NCBI GenBank assembly: GCA_036873755.1
Contig: JAVTVY010039264.1
Coordinates: forward strand, 100,035 to 164,034
Source: Hanleya hanleyi
Lineage: Eukaryota > Mollusca > Polyplacophora > Lepidopleurida > Hanleyidae
DNA length: 64,000 nucleotides
Direction of reading: 5' to 3'
Part shown: positions 1 through 11,873 of the stretch, piece by piece
How the letters are laid out: each line of letters opens with the position of its first letter
Position numbering within the stretch: position 1 is the first letter of the stretch
Notes under the pieces: model-generated
Database searches by the model: none
What the model saw: the letters and a program-made list of their open reading frames with translations, nothing else
What the model was told of the DNA's origin: nothing
Program-made: the position numbers and the translations under genes

Positions 1-204
1 TCCCTATATTCCCAGGCTTATGGATATGGTACACCGTAGTATTTGTTCAGCTTCGCTGAAAGTTGTTGACCGCTTTGGTCTCTCATGCGAATAGATACTT
101 TGGCAATAACGCTTAATTTTTTCAAACGTGTGTTGATCATTTTAGCAAAACGATGTCGCAATTTAATGTGTAATGGAGGGGGGATGTTGTGGGGAAATAG
201 ATAA

Positions 205-320
205 AGAATAGCGGTCAGTGGATATTCAGTTGGATAGAGAATAATGGTCAGTGGATATTCAGTTGGATAGAGAATAATGGTCAGTGGATATTCAGTTGGA
301 TAGAGAATAATGGTCAGTTA
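205..320. repeat. 33-bp minisatellite
   Basis: About three and a half head-to-tail copies of a 33-bp unit beginning AGAATAATGGTCAGTGGATA, at 205, 238, 271 and 304. The equivalent part of units 2 and 3 lacks it, so it expanded in unit 1 only. Confidence 0.85.
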
Positions 321-1310
321 TTAGGATTTTATGTATACAACATCATCATGTCTTGCTACATCATGCTGACCTATTTCATACACGTTAGGAACTGTCATAC
401 GAAATAGGCTTTCGATTATTCACGAGGACATTCTTTTATGGACGACGACTGAATATTGAATGTCACATCTGACGCTAATGTGGCTGGATCAGCGTGACAC
501 ACCTCATCTCAGTTATGTAAAAAAAAGTGCATGAGGTATGGCAAGGTTGGACTTTGAAATTCGAGGAATAGGTTTAACGTAATTTATTGACTCGAAGACA
601 TGTGATGGACCTCGGCTGGCTATTGGATGTCAACTTCAGCAGCTGATCTTGACATGTTCTAATTAATATTCTCTTTCGTATTACAAATATCCAGAGCATT
701 GTTAGCGATCTTCTTGACATGTCGCATGTCATTTCTTTTGCCGAACAAAGTCGATTTTTTTTTGTAAACAGGCAATTTGGGCCTTAGGAGAAATTATTCC
801 GCCTTCGAAAAGCAAGTAAATTGATGTAAATGTTGTTATTGAGATACTTTGGTTTTCTCAAAATATTGATAACGAAAGGTAACGGATTGACTTACTAAGA
901 GAGGTGTAATAGACTAATGGATTTTATATGTTTTGACAAAATCGTGGAAATGAACCACTGGGCAAAACCACTTCACTAAACTGTCTTACAAATCCGACAA
1001 TTCCTATCGCATCCTATCGTGGTGATTAGTTCTGTCCTCAGACGAAGGCGTGCGGTGTGCGTGCAAAATACCCTAAACTGTCCGATACGTCAGATTCCAG
1101 CGAAAAATAAATTCCTCATGTCAATCATACTCCGGTATAATACAATAATGTCAAGGTTGGGTAGGAATACTTATGAGACTTCGTACTTATACCACGTTGA
1201 TAGAAACCATCTGTTGGACGAGATGCCAAAGTGAAGGCGACATTTTATGCAATAATGTAATAGTTTATGGGATCACGTTCACCTTATAACTGGGTTTTAA
1301 CCTAACGCCG

Positions 1311-1383
1311 GGATGAATATCCCATTTGCTCGCCTCCAATCTCGTGCTTGGACAATTGTGTGTGATAGTTTGAGCATCTTAAA
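1311..1383 (-). pseudogene. Possible non-LTR reverse transcriptase fragment (copy 1)
   Basis: The minus strand reads as a short peptide containing RDWRRANGIFIP. It resembles the W-x-x-A-x-G-x-x-IPK segment just before the first RT motifs in a group of animal non-LTR reverse transcriptases. The expected Lys-Glu after IP is missing and the frame soon stops, so it is a fragment carried inside the large repeat. Equivalent copies lie at 13513-13585 and 28590-28662. Confidence 0.3.
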
Positions 1384-2000
1384 AAAAGCAGCCAGAGCTA
1401 TGTTTGGTTACTTCCATGCCAGCACTATAGAGTTGTAATGGGGTCAATATGGAAGTACTCCGCAAATGGAACGTTATAATGAAATAACACAAAATTGCAA
1501 AAAGTTCATGAGCTGTCTTGGCTATATCATTGGCTTTTAAAGTGTTTCCGTTAATCAATATCTAGAGACAAATGTCTGGAATGATCAGGTTATTTCAAGT
1601 GCCCAAGCTTCAGCAAGCGTCAAATCCGACATTCAATATTCAACTGTTTTCATAAAAGAATTTCGACGTCAATAATCGAAATAACCTATTTTGTTTGACA
1701 GTTAGCACCAATTATAAATGTGTATGAAATGAAAATAATAGAAGCGTCACATATGGATGCATCGTGCTTTCTCTTATTCGCATCAGACTAAGATGTGGTA
1801 TGAGAAAGTACATGTACATAATCTTTTTTATTAATAATTATTACAATCATCTCTTTTGAAGACATATTTAACATATTATTTAACTTCCTGGGGGAGTCGC
1901 TATAATCCGGTGTTCTAAATATTGATACGACACGGTGCATATAGGTAGTAAGGCTGTTATTTTTTCCATTTTTCCCGTTTTACGGGCATGTTAACATTTG

Positions 2001-2076
2001 AATATAACTGACTAAGCCGGCTGAAGTTTGTTTATTTAGAAATAAACAAAATTCAGCCGGCTTAGTCAGTTATATT
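2001..2076. repeat. 36-bp-arm palindrome
   Basis: Left arm 2001-2036 and right arm 2041-2076 are inverted copies with one mismatch around a 4-base loop. The arm contains ACTAAGCCGGCTGAA. The homologous site in unit 2 (about 14335-14375) has only the left arm, so the right arm arose by inverted local duplication in unit 1. Confidence 0.9.
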
Positions 2077-3515
2077 GATATTGCATTGATGAATGATATA
2101 CAACAGAATTTTGAAAAAGGGGTGGAGTACATACTGTTTTTTAGTCGGAAAACTTTGCGTTCGGGTAATTCTGAGTTTTCCTCTGATAACATTTATGGAC
2201 AATGGGTCTGATGCTTTAGGCTAGTATCCGATGGCTCCATATGATTGATAAAATATATATATGCTCAAAACACAGGGGAACACAATTTGGGCGATGACTA
2301 GCCACTAATTGTCGGATGTCGAATATCTTAAATATCTTCTATATGAAGAAACGTTATCGTACCTTAATCTAGGACCGGGGATTGGTCACTTAATTGTCAA
2401 ATTCCTACATATATTTTACTGTTTTACTTCACTAGACCAAGACTCTGCGATATATGTCTAGTAGTCTTCAACTTGGAAAAACTCCACACTGCTCAGAATT
2501 AGTTGTTAATGTCGTTAACCCTTTAGTACAAAATGACCTTAAGCAATCACCATGCAAGTCGCCAACCCGATGTATTGAATCAAACAAGATATTGCATCTA
2601 TAGTGCATGTATACAGATCGATGTGAGTGATGCAATGTTCTCACCATAAGCGTCAGCTCTGACACATTTGTGTATCCCGTAATAAAGTACACTTATAAAA
2701 GGTGTGCCTTGAACGAAAGAAAATATAAGCGCTTTTCATTGACGCCACCGAGAGAACACGATCTTCATGTTGCCTAACCTTTATCAATGAAGAATTAATC
2801 TGTCGTTTTCAAGACATTTGTCAATGTGCCATATAGCCTCTTACAAGTTACATCCAAGGTATGGTACACTGCATCCATATTCCAATGAAACATTATCATT
2901 TAAGGATATCCGATTTGACATATTGATATTAATAAGTTTAATTTTGAAGGCAGAGCAATATTTAATTTGATTAAAGGTTGTCGGACATTGCCCCATTTGT
3001 ATTTCAATTCTCTTTATGATGGAATTAATTTGATCGCGTGCATGGAGACGTATCAGGTTCAACTACAGTCAGTGGAACATCTTTAATACAACGAAGCGTA
3101 ATTGTAATTAAATATTTCTTTGTGGAGCTCAGAAATCTGGAAACCTCCCAAATTTTTTATGAGAAACTGTATACTGGTACATGCAACTCATAGAGTGGAA
3201 ACAAATTGGATTATGTGCTGAAATGACGTTTCGTGTTATTTGATTAATGCACTTACAGGTTACCGAGACTAGGAAGATGTTGTTCATTATACAGGTGAAC
3301 ACCAGCTTCAAAAGCGCGATTAATTGTTGGAAATTGTCTGGGTGGTGGTCAGTAAGATAATTGGACCACCCGGCTCATTTGGGCCATGTGAGTCTGTAAA
3401 GTCACACAAGTACAACTATATGTCTTTTGCGGCAAATCCACGATACCGCAGTCTAAATTATTGCGCGAACAATTATTTGGTTTTACATACAAAAAGATGG
3501 TAAATTGCGACGTTT

Positions 3516-3586
3516 CATGGCGAGAGATCGCCACCTTTCATGGCGAGAGATTGCCACCTTTCATGGCGAGAGATCGTCACCTGGAC
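3516..3586. repeat. 27-bp tandem triplication
   Basis: Three head-to-tail copies of a 27-bp unit starting TTTCATGGCGAGAGATCG. The homologous place in unit 2 (about 21886-21915) has a single copy. Confidence 0.85.
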
Positions 3587-4107
3587 AGCTTCGACATTCA
3601 GCGTCTAATCTACGACAGAAAATTACCCTCTTTATAAATAAAGGAGATCTTCAGTCCACATTCAATTGAAATTTTATATCATTCATATGCTGACCACCCG
3701 AGCTGCTTCGAAGGAGTAGTAACGAAAACTGACAATACTGCGGTAGACAATTATACATGGTTTCCACAGCAGACGGATTTATCTTCCAACAACGTCCCAC
3801 ATCAAATCACTGCAGATGACAAATGGATTCAAATGGACTGTCGCGTCGGAAAGTCACCTCATGTATAGACCAATTAACGTGTTGATTTGTTTTCGTTCTA
3901 CAAAGGAAATTGGAAGTCTTTCTGTCTCTTATCACACGGATATCCCAACTGCATCCGCCCTTCTAGTAGAACTGCAGGAAACATCACCGAATATATTATG
4001 GTGAAAAACAAAAATATAGTAGGTATTGGGGTTATGGGGGCTCTTTGAGTACGCTGTATTGACTATTGACGTGGTTTTCAAAATAACTGTTAAAATCTAA
4101 TCCGAGA

Positions 4108-4320
4108 TGGCCATGTCATTTAATATGTCTACATGAACAGCTGCAATAAAAGCGTGACTGGGATACAGATCAGTACATGTATCACTTTTGGTTCTTGTGA
4201 TGTTGTTAGATATGCAGTCGGTATATTTCTCTGTGAGTCATATGATTTTTGTCAGTACGCCGGCATCGTTTTCCGCCAGCTTTTCAATGCTGCGTTTGAT
4301 TTAAGGCAGGCCTAATTAAT
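4108..4320 (+). repeat. SINE-like dispersed repeat, copy 1
   Basis: A roughly 215-bp module with landmarks ATGAACAGCTGCAATAAAAG near the left and GTCAGTACGCCGGCATCG near the right. Related copies are at 24394-24660 and 50425-50650. A shorter left part follows the reverse-transcriptase stop codons at 16675-16745 and 55988-56055. No A/B box pair is clear, so the SINE label is tentative. Confidence 0.5.
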
Positions 4321-5259
4321 TTAGTTCCTTGATAATAGGTCATCATTTTAGCGATGTACATAGCTGGTGTACAGTCGTTCAGACTAATCGTTCAGCATGA
4401 CGCCGATATTTCTAATCGGCTTAGCAATCCTGTGTTCCGAATTTAAAAATATATAAATATATCAGCAAGCCTTAAACTGCACGTGTTGTAAATCTAGATA
4501 ATCGTATGGGTACTTTGAGCTATGTGTTACATACCATTTCGGTGCTGGACCGGTTGTTTTGCCTCCAACGGGGATGCTACATCCAACCGTGTATATATTG
4601 TAGAAGGGCTCTTTGTGGAACAGCATTACATATATGATTGTCGATACTTGAACCCTCTGCTTCGAAGCGGATGAGACAATTTCGAGAGTTGGGATATATT
4701 TTTTACGAGACAGATGTTTACCGATGAGGAAATATAAATTAAGGATGTTCTCGGTTTAGAGACGACATGCAATAAAAGAGACGCCAAGAGCGACCACAGT
4801 AAATGTCCTTATTCGTCATTGATATTTTATCCCTTATTCCAAAGATGAACCCTCTGTCGTTTTCTATTTACCTTTGGATATTCAAATGACATAATCTGGT
4901 GAAATGCCAAGATATTTGTCGATCTCAGACTCGTACATCCTATGACCTTTCCGAAGAAGGTTGATACTCTCGTCGGAAATCATATTGATTTAGCGTATCA
5001 TAGACCACCGATCGAGAATCCCACCAGACCATTTCGTGTGAGACCGTGTCGGAAACAATGTAAGATTTGCACATCGAAATGAAACAGATGTCATGTCGTG
5101 TCATCAGATCTTTCCCTTTTACCTTCACTATACTCCCTGTAGATATCTGATTCTTCTACAGTTATATCGTTAGTAGCGCAGGTCGCTAAAATCGCTAAGA
5201 AGGCTTCAGCCTACACATTCATATCAGTTGCTGAAATTAGCATAATAAATATATATTAG

Positions 5260-5504
5260 CCCTATCTGGCCTGGGCTTTTTGGGACCTGTTGTGGCCTGG
5301 GGGCCCGAAATGGCCCCCCCCTCCTAATTATTTTTCTTACCCCTTGAGCTAGGGGGCTAAAACTTACCACACTATACTCTTGGGTCAAGCTCTACCAGAA
5401 AATGTAAACAAATCCAAGATGGCCGCTTTGATGACGTTACAATGACGTCATTTTCAAAAACAACATTTTTTGGTCGATTTTTCAGCCCGATTTTCCGAAT
5501 TTTT
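5260..5504 (-). mobile_element. TTAA-type MITE family D, minus copy, part 1 (split)
   Basis: This is the reverse complement of about 11640-11873. It opens with the family terminus CCCTATCTGGCCTGGGC, preceded by TTAG in place of TTAA. It breaks off at 5504, where a hairpin-headed HINE begins; the rest resumes near 10172. The uninterrupted copy at 36386-36914 shows what the unsplit sequence looks like. It carries AATCCAAGATGGCCGC and TGACGTCA sites. Confidence 0.75.
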
Positions 5505-7493
5505 ACCCCTCAGCCTATTAGGCTGTGGGGTTTTGTCGTCGGCAAGTACGTCCGGTCGTCCGGTCGTCTGGTCGTCAGTCGTCAGCAATTCTTGTGATCG
5601 GTCTAGAAGCCAAACCGTTGCTTCTAGAGACTTCAAATTTGGTATTCAGGATTGTTGGTTGGTCAGCCACAAGCCTATCGAATTTGGGTGATTTGTGATG
5701 AATTTTGCGGTTTCCATGGCAACGTCACGGAAAATTCGTCAACAATTCTTGTGACTGGTCTAGAAGCCAAACCGTTGCTTCTAGAGACTTCAAATTTGGT
5801 ATGCAGGATTGTTGGGTGGTCAAACATAAGCCTATTGAATCTGGACCTGATTGGTTGGCGACCATCTTTAATTTATGCGAAACCGTCACAGCTTTCTCGT
5901 TACCAAGATATCTTTAGAACGACTTACCCTAGGCACACCAAACTTGAGGTGCACATCCATATGATTGTGATCCAGAACCCTATTGAATCTGGACCCGATT
6001 GAGTGGAAACTTTGGCGGCCATCTTTAATTTATGCGAAACCATGAATCTTGTGTATCTCGGAAACCATTTCGCTGTTCATTGTAAAACTTGGTATAGATC
6101 ATCGATACAACTTGCCGTGCACATCCATATGCTCGTGACCCAGAACCCTATTGAATCTGGACCCGATTGGGGGAAACTTTGGCGGCCATCTTTAGTTTAT
6201 GCGAAACCATGAATCTTGCGTATCTCGGAAACCATTGTGCTGTTCAGTGTGAAACTTGGTATAGATTATCGATATATCAAGAAACTTTAAAGGAATGACC
6301 AAATCAGTTTCCCTGATTGGGTGAAAGCCTTTGTGGCCATCTTTAATTTATGCAGAATCTTTAATGATGTATTTCTCTGATACCATTGAAGTGTTCTATA
6401 CCAAACTTGGTATACAGCATCGATGTATCAAGAGACTTGCACTGAATAACCACATCAGTTCTTCTGAGAGGCGGGAAGGATGGCCGGCCATTTTTAATTT
6501 ATGCAAAATCATTAATGATCTTTATCTCTGATACCGTTCAAGTGCTCGATGTAAAATTTGGTAAACATCATCGATGCATCAAGAGATGTACGATGAATGA
6601 CAGAACTGGTTTCTCTGATTGGGCGGAAATCTTGGCAGCCATCTTTAATTTATGCAAAATTTTAATGATGTATATCTCTGATACCATTTAAGTGTTCTAT
6701 ATGAAACTTAGTATACAGCATCGATGTATCAAGAGACTCGCAATGAATAACCACATCAGTTCCTCTGAATGACGGGAAGGATAGGCAGCCATCTTTAATT
6801 TATACAAAATCATTAATGATCTTTATCTCTGATACCGTTCAAGTGCTCGATGTAAAATTTGATATACATCATCACTGCATCAAGTGACTTACGATGAATG
6901 ACAGAACTGGTTTCTCTGATTGGGCGGAAATCTTTGCGACCAGTTTCATTTTCTGCAAAATCATTAATGATCTATATCTGATACCATTTTAGTGCTTCAT
7001 GAAACTACAAATCATCGATACATCAAGAATTAATGACAACCATTTTCTCTGATTAGGTGGAAAACTTTATTGCCGTCTTTAATTTATGCAAAATGTTTAC
7101 CTCTGGTACTGTTCAAGTGTTTGATGCAAGACTATACATCATCAGTACATCAAGAGACTAAAAACGAATGCCGAACCGTTTTCTCTGATTGGATGGAAAC
7201 CTTGGCAGCCGTGCTCAATTTATGTAAAATCATTGATGATCTATATATCCTTTGATACTGTTCAAGTGTTCAGTATGCTTGATATACGTCATAGATATAT
7301 CAAGAGACAAGTAATGACTCCCGGTTTCTCTGATTGGACGGAAAACTTTGCGGCCATTTCTGATTGCAAGTTTTTTGATAATCTGTATATTTGTCACTTG
7401 ACTGCTTGATGTTCCTGATATTTTCAAAGTAGTATATGTATGGTTCAAATGGAATAGATTGTGAATGACTGGCACCCAGAGCCGAGGGGTTTT
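5505..7493 (+). mobile_element. HINE/pearl-like non-autonomous Helentron 1
   Basis: The left end is a hairpin (arms ACCCCTCAGCC and GGCTGTGGGGT, 5505-5531). A degenerate CCGGTCGT/CCGTC microsatellite follows, then about 11-12 degenerate tandem units of roughly 150-160 bp (5590-7440). Units share TTCAAATTTGGTAT, CTATTGAATCTGGACC and GCGGCCATCTTTAATTTATG. The right end carries GCCGAGGGGTTTT (7481-7493), an inverted copy of the left hairpin arm. Hairpin, CCGT microsatellite, ~160-bp core and an inverted arm at the 3' end are the known plan of mollusc pearl elements and Helentron-derived HINEs. No Rep/helicase frame is present; its open frames are by-products of the repeats. Confidence 0.7.
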
Positions 7494-7565
7494 AGATGCG
7501 CAGCTTCGTTTTCCTATCAAAAACTCTATATTACTTGACTCCCATTGAAAATCAGAAGACTTTTT

Positions 7566-9862
7566 AGCCCACCATCACCAGATGGTGGGCTGTTCAAATC
7601 GCTTTTCGTCCGTGGTCCGTCGTCCGTCCATCCGTCCGTAAACAATACTTGTTATCGCGATTTCTCAGGAACTACTGCATGGATCTTTCTGAAATTGGTA
7701 CACAGGTTCCCCTTGGGGTCTAGTTGTGCAGATACCTTTTCTGGTCCGATTCGAAAATCCAATATGGCCACCATGCAGCCATCTTGGATTTCCCCATGAA
7801 ACCTTGTTATCGCGATTTCTCAGGAACTACTTCATGGATCTTTCTCAAATTTGGTACACAGATTCCTCTTGAGGTCTAGTTGTGCAAGATACCTTTTCTG
7901 GTCCGATTCGAAAATCCAATATGGCCACAAGGCAGCCATCTTGGATTTCCCCATGAAACCTTGTTATCGCGATTTCTCAGGAACTACTTCATGGATCTTT
8001 CTCAAATTTGGTACACAGGTTCCTCTTGAGGTCTAGTTGTGCAAGATACCTTTTCTGGTCCGATTCGAAAATCCAATATGGCCACAAGGCAGCCATCTTG
8101 GATTTCCCCATGAAACTTTGTTGTCATTTCTCAGGAAGTACTGCATGGATCTTTCTCAAATTTGGTACACAGGTTCCCCTTAGGGTCTAGTTGTGCAAGA
8201 CACCTTTTTCGGTCCGAATCGAAAATCCAATATGGCCACCAGGCGGCCATATTAGATTACCCCATGAAACTTTATCGTGGTTTCTCAGGAAATACTGCAT
8301 GGATCTTTGTCAAATTTGGTACACAGGTTCCCCAACTGGTCCAGTTGTGCAAGATACCTTTTCTGGTCCGATTCGAAAATCCAATATGGACACAAGGCGG
8401 CCATAATGGATTTCCCCATAAAACCTTGTTATCGCGATTTCTCAAGAACTACTTCATGGATCTTTCTCAAATTTGGTATACAGGTTCCCCTTGGAGTCTA
8501 GTTGTGCAAGATGCCTTTTCTTGTCCGATTCGAAAATCCAATATGGCCAACAGGCAGCCATCTTGGATTTCCTCATGAAACCTTGTTATCGCGATTTCTC
8601 AGGAACCTACTTCATGGATCTTTCTCAAATTTGGTACGCAGGTTCCTCTTGAGGTCTAGTTGTGCAAGATACCTTTTCTGGTCCGATTCGAAAATCCAAT
8701 ATGGCCACCAGGCAGCCATCTTGGATTTCCTCATGAAACCTTGTTATCGCGATTTCTCAGGAACTACTTCATGGATCTTTCTCAAATTTGGTACACATGT
8801 TCCCCTTGGGGTCTAGTTGTGCATGGATCTTTCCCAAATTCGATACCGTACACAGGTTCCCCTTGGGGTCTAGTTGTGCAAGATACCTTTTCTGGTCCGA
8901 TTCGAAAATCCAATATGGCCACCAGGCAGCCATCTTGGATTTCCTCATGAAACCTTGTTATCGCGATTTCTCAGGAACTACTCCATGGATCTTTCTCAAA
9001 TTTGGTACACAGGTTCCCCGTAGGGTCTAGTTGTACAAGATACCTTTTCTGGTCCGATTCAAAAATCCAATATGGTCACAAGGCAGCCATCTTGGATTTC
9101 CCTATGAAACCTTGTTATCTTGAATTTCCCCATGAAACCTTGTTATCGTGATTTCTCAGGAACTACTGCAAATTTTCAAATTTTAAATAAGTTTTCTTAG
9201 TCCAGTGAACTGTTTCGTCTGCCGACGGGTCGGCTACATGAAGGGACGTCACTCTTGTGACACAACGTTACAACGCGACAACTGCGTGTTTCGATCCAAG
9301 GGAGATAATTAGGATTCAGACACTTTCGAGGTTTCAACATTACTGCGCGGATCCCTTCAGTATTAAGTATTGTACCATGTTACTATTTTCGAGCATGGTA
9401 TCTTAAAAGAGATATCTCAAACTAGCCCAGTAAACAGAACAGAATTAGCATTCGCTCCTAATTATAAAATCTTAAGTATGTTTCATAGCTCATGCCAAAG
9501 GGTCAAAGACATTTGTCTTCGCTTCCAGTACCCAATGATGACACGTGCAAAAAAAATACTACAAAACGAAGACGAATGATCCTACGGACATTCACTTTCA
9601 GACTAACTTTGCTCTTTTCTCTTGTACTATTACAACTGACATAAGTACAGTTTCTAGAAATCTTGAAACTCCTTAAACTTAGAAAGATCATATCTTGGTG
9701 TTTTCCAGTGTCCCTTTTTCGATCTTTTTCGCTCAGATTCGAAATTCTGTAAACAAAATTACAAATCAATCGTTTGTTCTTAGTAACAATGGACAAAAAG
9801 ATCCTCTTGTCATTAGCTTACAATTATCGAACAATGGTGGGCGACAAGATCCTTCAGGATCT
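7566..9862 (+). mobile_element. HINE/pearl-like non-autonomous Helentron 2
   Basis: The left hairpin has arms AGCCCACCATC and GATGGTGGGCT (7566-7591). A CCGTC-rich tract (7615-7642) follows, then about 10 tandem units of roughly 154 bp (7650-9170) starting TTGTTATCGCGATTTCTCAG. Each contains CTCAAATTTGGTACACAGGT and usually GCAGCCATCTTGGATTTCC. A non-repeated flank (9180-9830) leads to ATGGTGGGC (9834-9842), matching the left hairpin arm inverted. A short terminal hairpin, AGATCC-TTCA-GGATCT, sits at 9847-9862. The 60-138-residue open frames in the array are one repeat read in different frames, not genes. Confidence 0.75.
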
Positions 9863-10171
9863 CTCGTTATTGTTCAGATTATTATTAGTGTTCAAAGCAA
9901 GAATGGCTTGAAGCCTTTTGTTTTTGTTCAGAATATTTTTGTTCTTCCGCCATATTTTTCGCACGTGATATGTCAAATTATTTATTATAGTTCTCTAATT
10001 CATTCAACATCCCACACTGAATTTATCACATTTTACAAGTCACTGCTAAAGCATCTTCTGCATTCAACCAAATCTTTCAGGCTTTTACATATGCATTTTC
10101 CATTCATTGTGTACCAATATACACTGACTAAAACTGTCTGGCTGAAGGGTTGTTGCACCTTTTAGGTGCTG
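9863..10171. other. Unassigned DNA between HINE 2 and the split MITE
   Basis: About 310 bp that belongs neither to the HINE nor to the MITE. It ends beside the short palindrome GCACCTTTTAGGTGC (about 10154-10168), which could be another rolling-circle 3' hairpin. A 156-codon open frame crosses it (9695-10165) but shows no domain and runs across the HINE end, so I do not call it a gene. Confidence 0.4.
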
Positions 10172-10495
10172 CCTCATGTTTATTTGTGCAATTTTTCCGC
10201 AAAAACTGCATGATAAATTAGTAAATATTAATGTGATGTGAAATAAAATAGTTTTTGTCCGCTTTTCATCGGGGAAAAGCAGGAATTTTGAAGAAATATG
10301 ACAAAATCATCACTTTTCTGGGACCCACGTGGCCGCCATCTTGGATTTTCCCATGATCCTGTGCTCGGGGGGTTATGCAATTAGTCCAAAAATGACCCCA
10401 ATATGATAAGCTATAAAGTCACGGAGTTTCAGCTCTCCATTTTTTGTCGTTTCGGAGATAGAGCAGAAAGTTTGGAATCGGGGCCATAGAATAAT
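10172..10495 (-). mobile_element. TTAA-type MITE family D, minus copy, part 2
   Basis: Continuation of the element starting at 5260: reverse complement of about 11360-11620, including GGCCGCCATCTTGGATTTTC and CATTTTTTGTCGTTTCGGAG. The outer terminus is degraded near 10490. In unit 2 the matching site (about 25712-25745) lacks this element. Confidence 0.7.
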
Positions 10496-10529
10496 ATCAG
10501 CATTTTGTGAGACAGGCAAACTAAGTTAA

Positions 10530-11109
10530 AGATGTAATCAGCCTCAAACCTGGGCTGAAATCGATTTATCTCAAACTCAGCGAAAGTGACATATGTTACA
10601 ATAGGTACAAAATGAGACACATTTGACCACAAAAAACTAAACTTGTTTCTACCGTTCACGAGAAAATAGAAGGAATTGATCTTTAAAAATAAACAGCATG
10701 GCATGCCGTTTATTTTTCCACGGCTGTGTCAACAAGCGTATACACGTGTGGTGCATTCTACCAACGTATGCTAAGCGACATTACCGAACCGTAGGCACGA
10801 GCCATGACGTTATCCCATGGCTGCAGCTGTGCAGCATTCAAATTCGTGAGCGTCGCCACGTCACTCATACGTCACGCAGTGACGTCATTTTCCTCTCCGC
10901 GTACAACACACACTCAATGGCGAAACAGAAAACCTGTCGAAGCGGGCAGAGTTTCAAATCTCTCTGACAAGATATTCTTGCATTCGTTGTATATAGCGAT
11001 CCTACCATCATCAAATATAATACATATAATGCTTTGTTAATCTTCCCTGCTGAATAAACCCATAGGGGAGAGTTTACAAAATCCTTCCATTTTGAGGCTG
11101 ATTACATCT
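10530..11109. mobile_element. 580-bp TTAA MITE with perfect 19-bp TIRs
   Basis: The terminal inverted repeats are AGATGTAATCAGCCTCAAA at the left and its exact reverse complement at the right. Direct TTAA duplications flank them (10526-10529 and 11110-11113). TTAA target duplication is the hallmark of piggyBac-type elements. No transposase frame is present, so it is non-autonomous. The equivalent part of unit 2 lacks it. The interior holds a cluster of ACGTCA/TGACGTCA sites (10855-10887). Confidence 0.8.
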
Positions 11110-11327
11110 TTAAGTATATCTCTGATCTCTTATTGTAGCAGTGCGTGTGATAGAACTGTTGTTATTACTTTACTACAGTTCTGCGTTTATATTTTGAAGT
11201 CAATGGTTCATATTATATGCGTCAGATGCGACATTTTTAGCTTACGGTGAATTCCCACGACTATAATTATCGCCGCCAGACTCTCCCATATGAACATAGC
11301 GCACACCCAAAGTTCTCCGTTGATGAA

Positions 11328-11873
11328 CTCTACCAGACCTAGGGGAGCCATAAAATCCTCCCTACCAAACTTTCTCCCCTATCTCCGGAAAAAATGAAAG
11401 CCCTCCGTGACTTTTTAGTTCATCACATTGGGGTCATTTGGAGCCTACTTGCATAACCCCCCGAGTAGAACATCGTGGTAAATTCAAGATGGCGGCCTTG
11501 TGGGGTACCAGAAAAGTGACGTTTTCGACATTTTTCTTCAAAATTCCTGCGTTTTGGGCAAAATCTGTTTTATTTTACATCAGACTATTATTTACTAATT
11601 TATCTTTCAGTTTTTGCAAAAGCACATAAATAGAAAATTCGGAAAATCTGACCGAAAACTCGACCAAAAAATGCCTGTTTTTGAAGATGACGTCATCATG
11701 TCGGCCCTTTCAGATTATTTTTACATTTTCTGGTAGAGCTCGACTCAAAGGTATAGTGTGATAAGTTTCAGTCCCCTATCTCAAGGGATGAGAAAGTTAT
11801 TTAGGGAGGGGGGGGGTTGTAATGGTCCCCACTCATGCCTGGACAGGTCCCAAAAAGCCCAGGGCAGATAGGG
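11328..11873 (+). mobile_element. TTAA-type MITE family D, plus copy (unit 1)
   Basis: The 546-bp element starts CTCTACCAGACCTAGGGG and ends with the reverse complement of CCCTATCTGCCCTGGGC. TGAA flanks it on both sides, a variant of the TTAA seen at other copies. It carries CAAGATGGCGGCC (YY1-like) and GATGACGTCATC (CRE-like). The same insertion with the same flanks is present in unit 2 (26025-26552), so it predates the unit duplication. Confidence 0.75.

Noticed and set aside
1019..1234. A 71-codon frame conserved in three places (also 13222 and 28298)
   Set aside because: The surrounding non-coding DNA is equally conserved because the whole unit is repeated; no domain is recognisable.
7545..9030. 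A run of overlapping 60-138-codon open frames on the plus strand that share a peptide
   Set aside because: They are the ~154-bp HINE 2 unit read in successive frames. The similarity tracks the DNA repeat, and there is no start/stop or splice logic.
5505..9862. Transcription terminators suggested by the strong hairpins
   Set aside because: The hairpins head HINE elements beside CCGT tracts in eukaryotic DNA; bacterial-type terminators do not apply.
9695..10165. A 156-codon plus-strand open frame
   Set aside because: It spans the end of HINE 2 and unrelated DNA, is low in complexity and has no recognisable motif.
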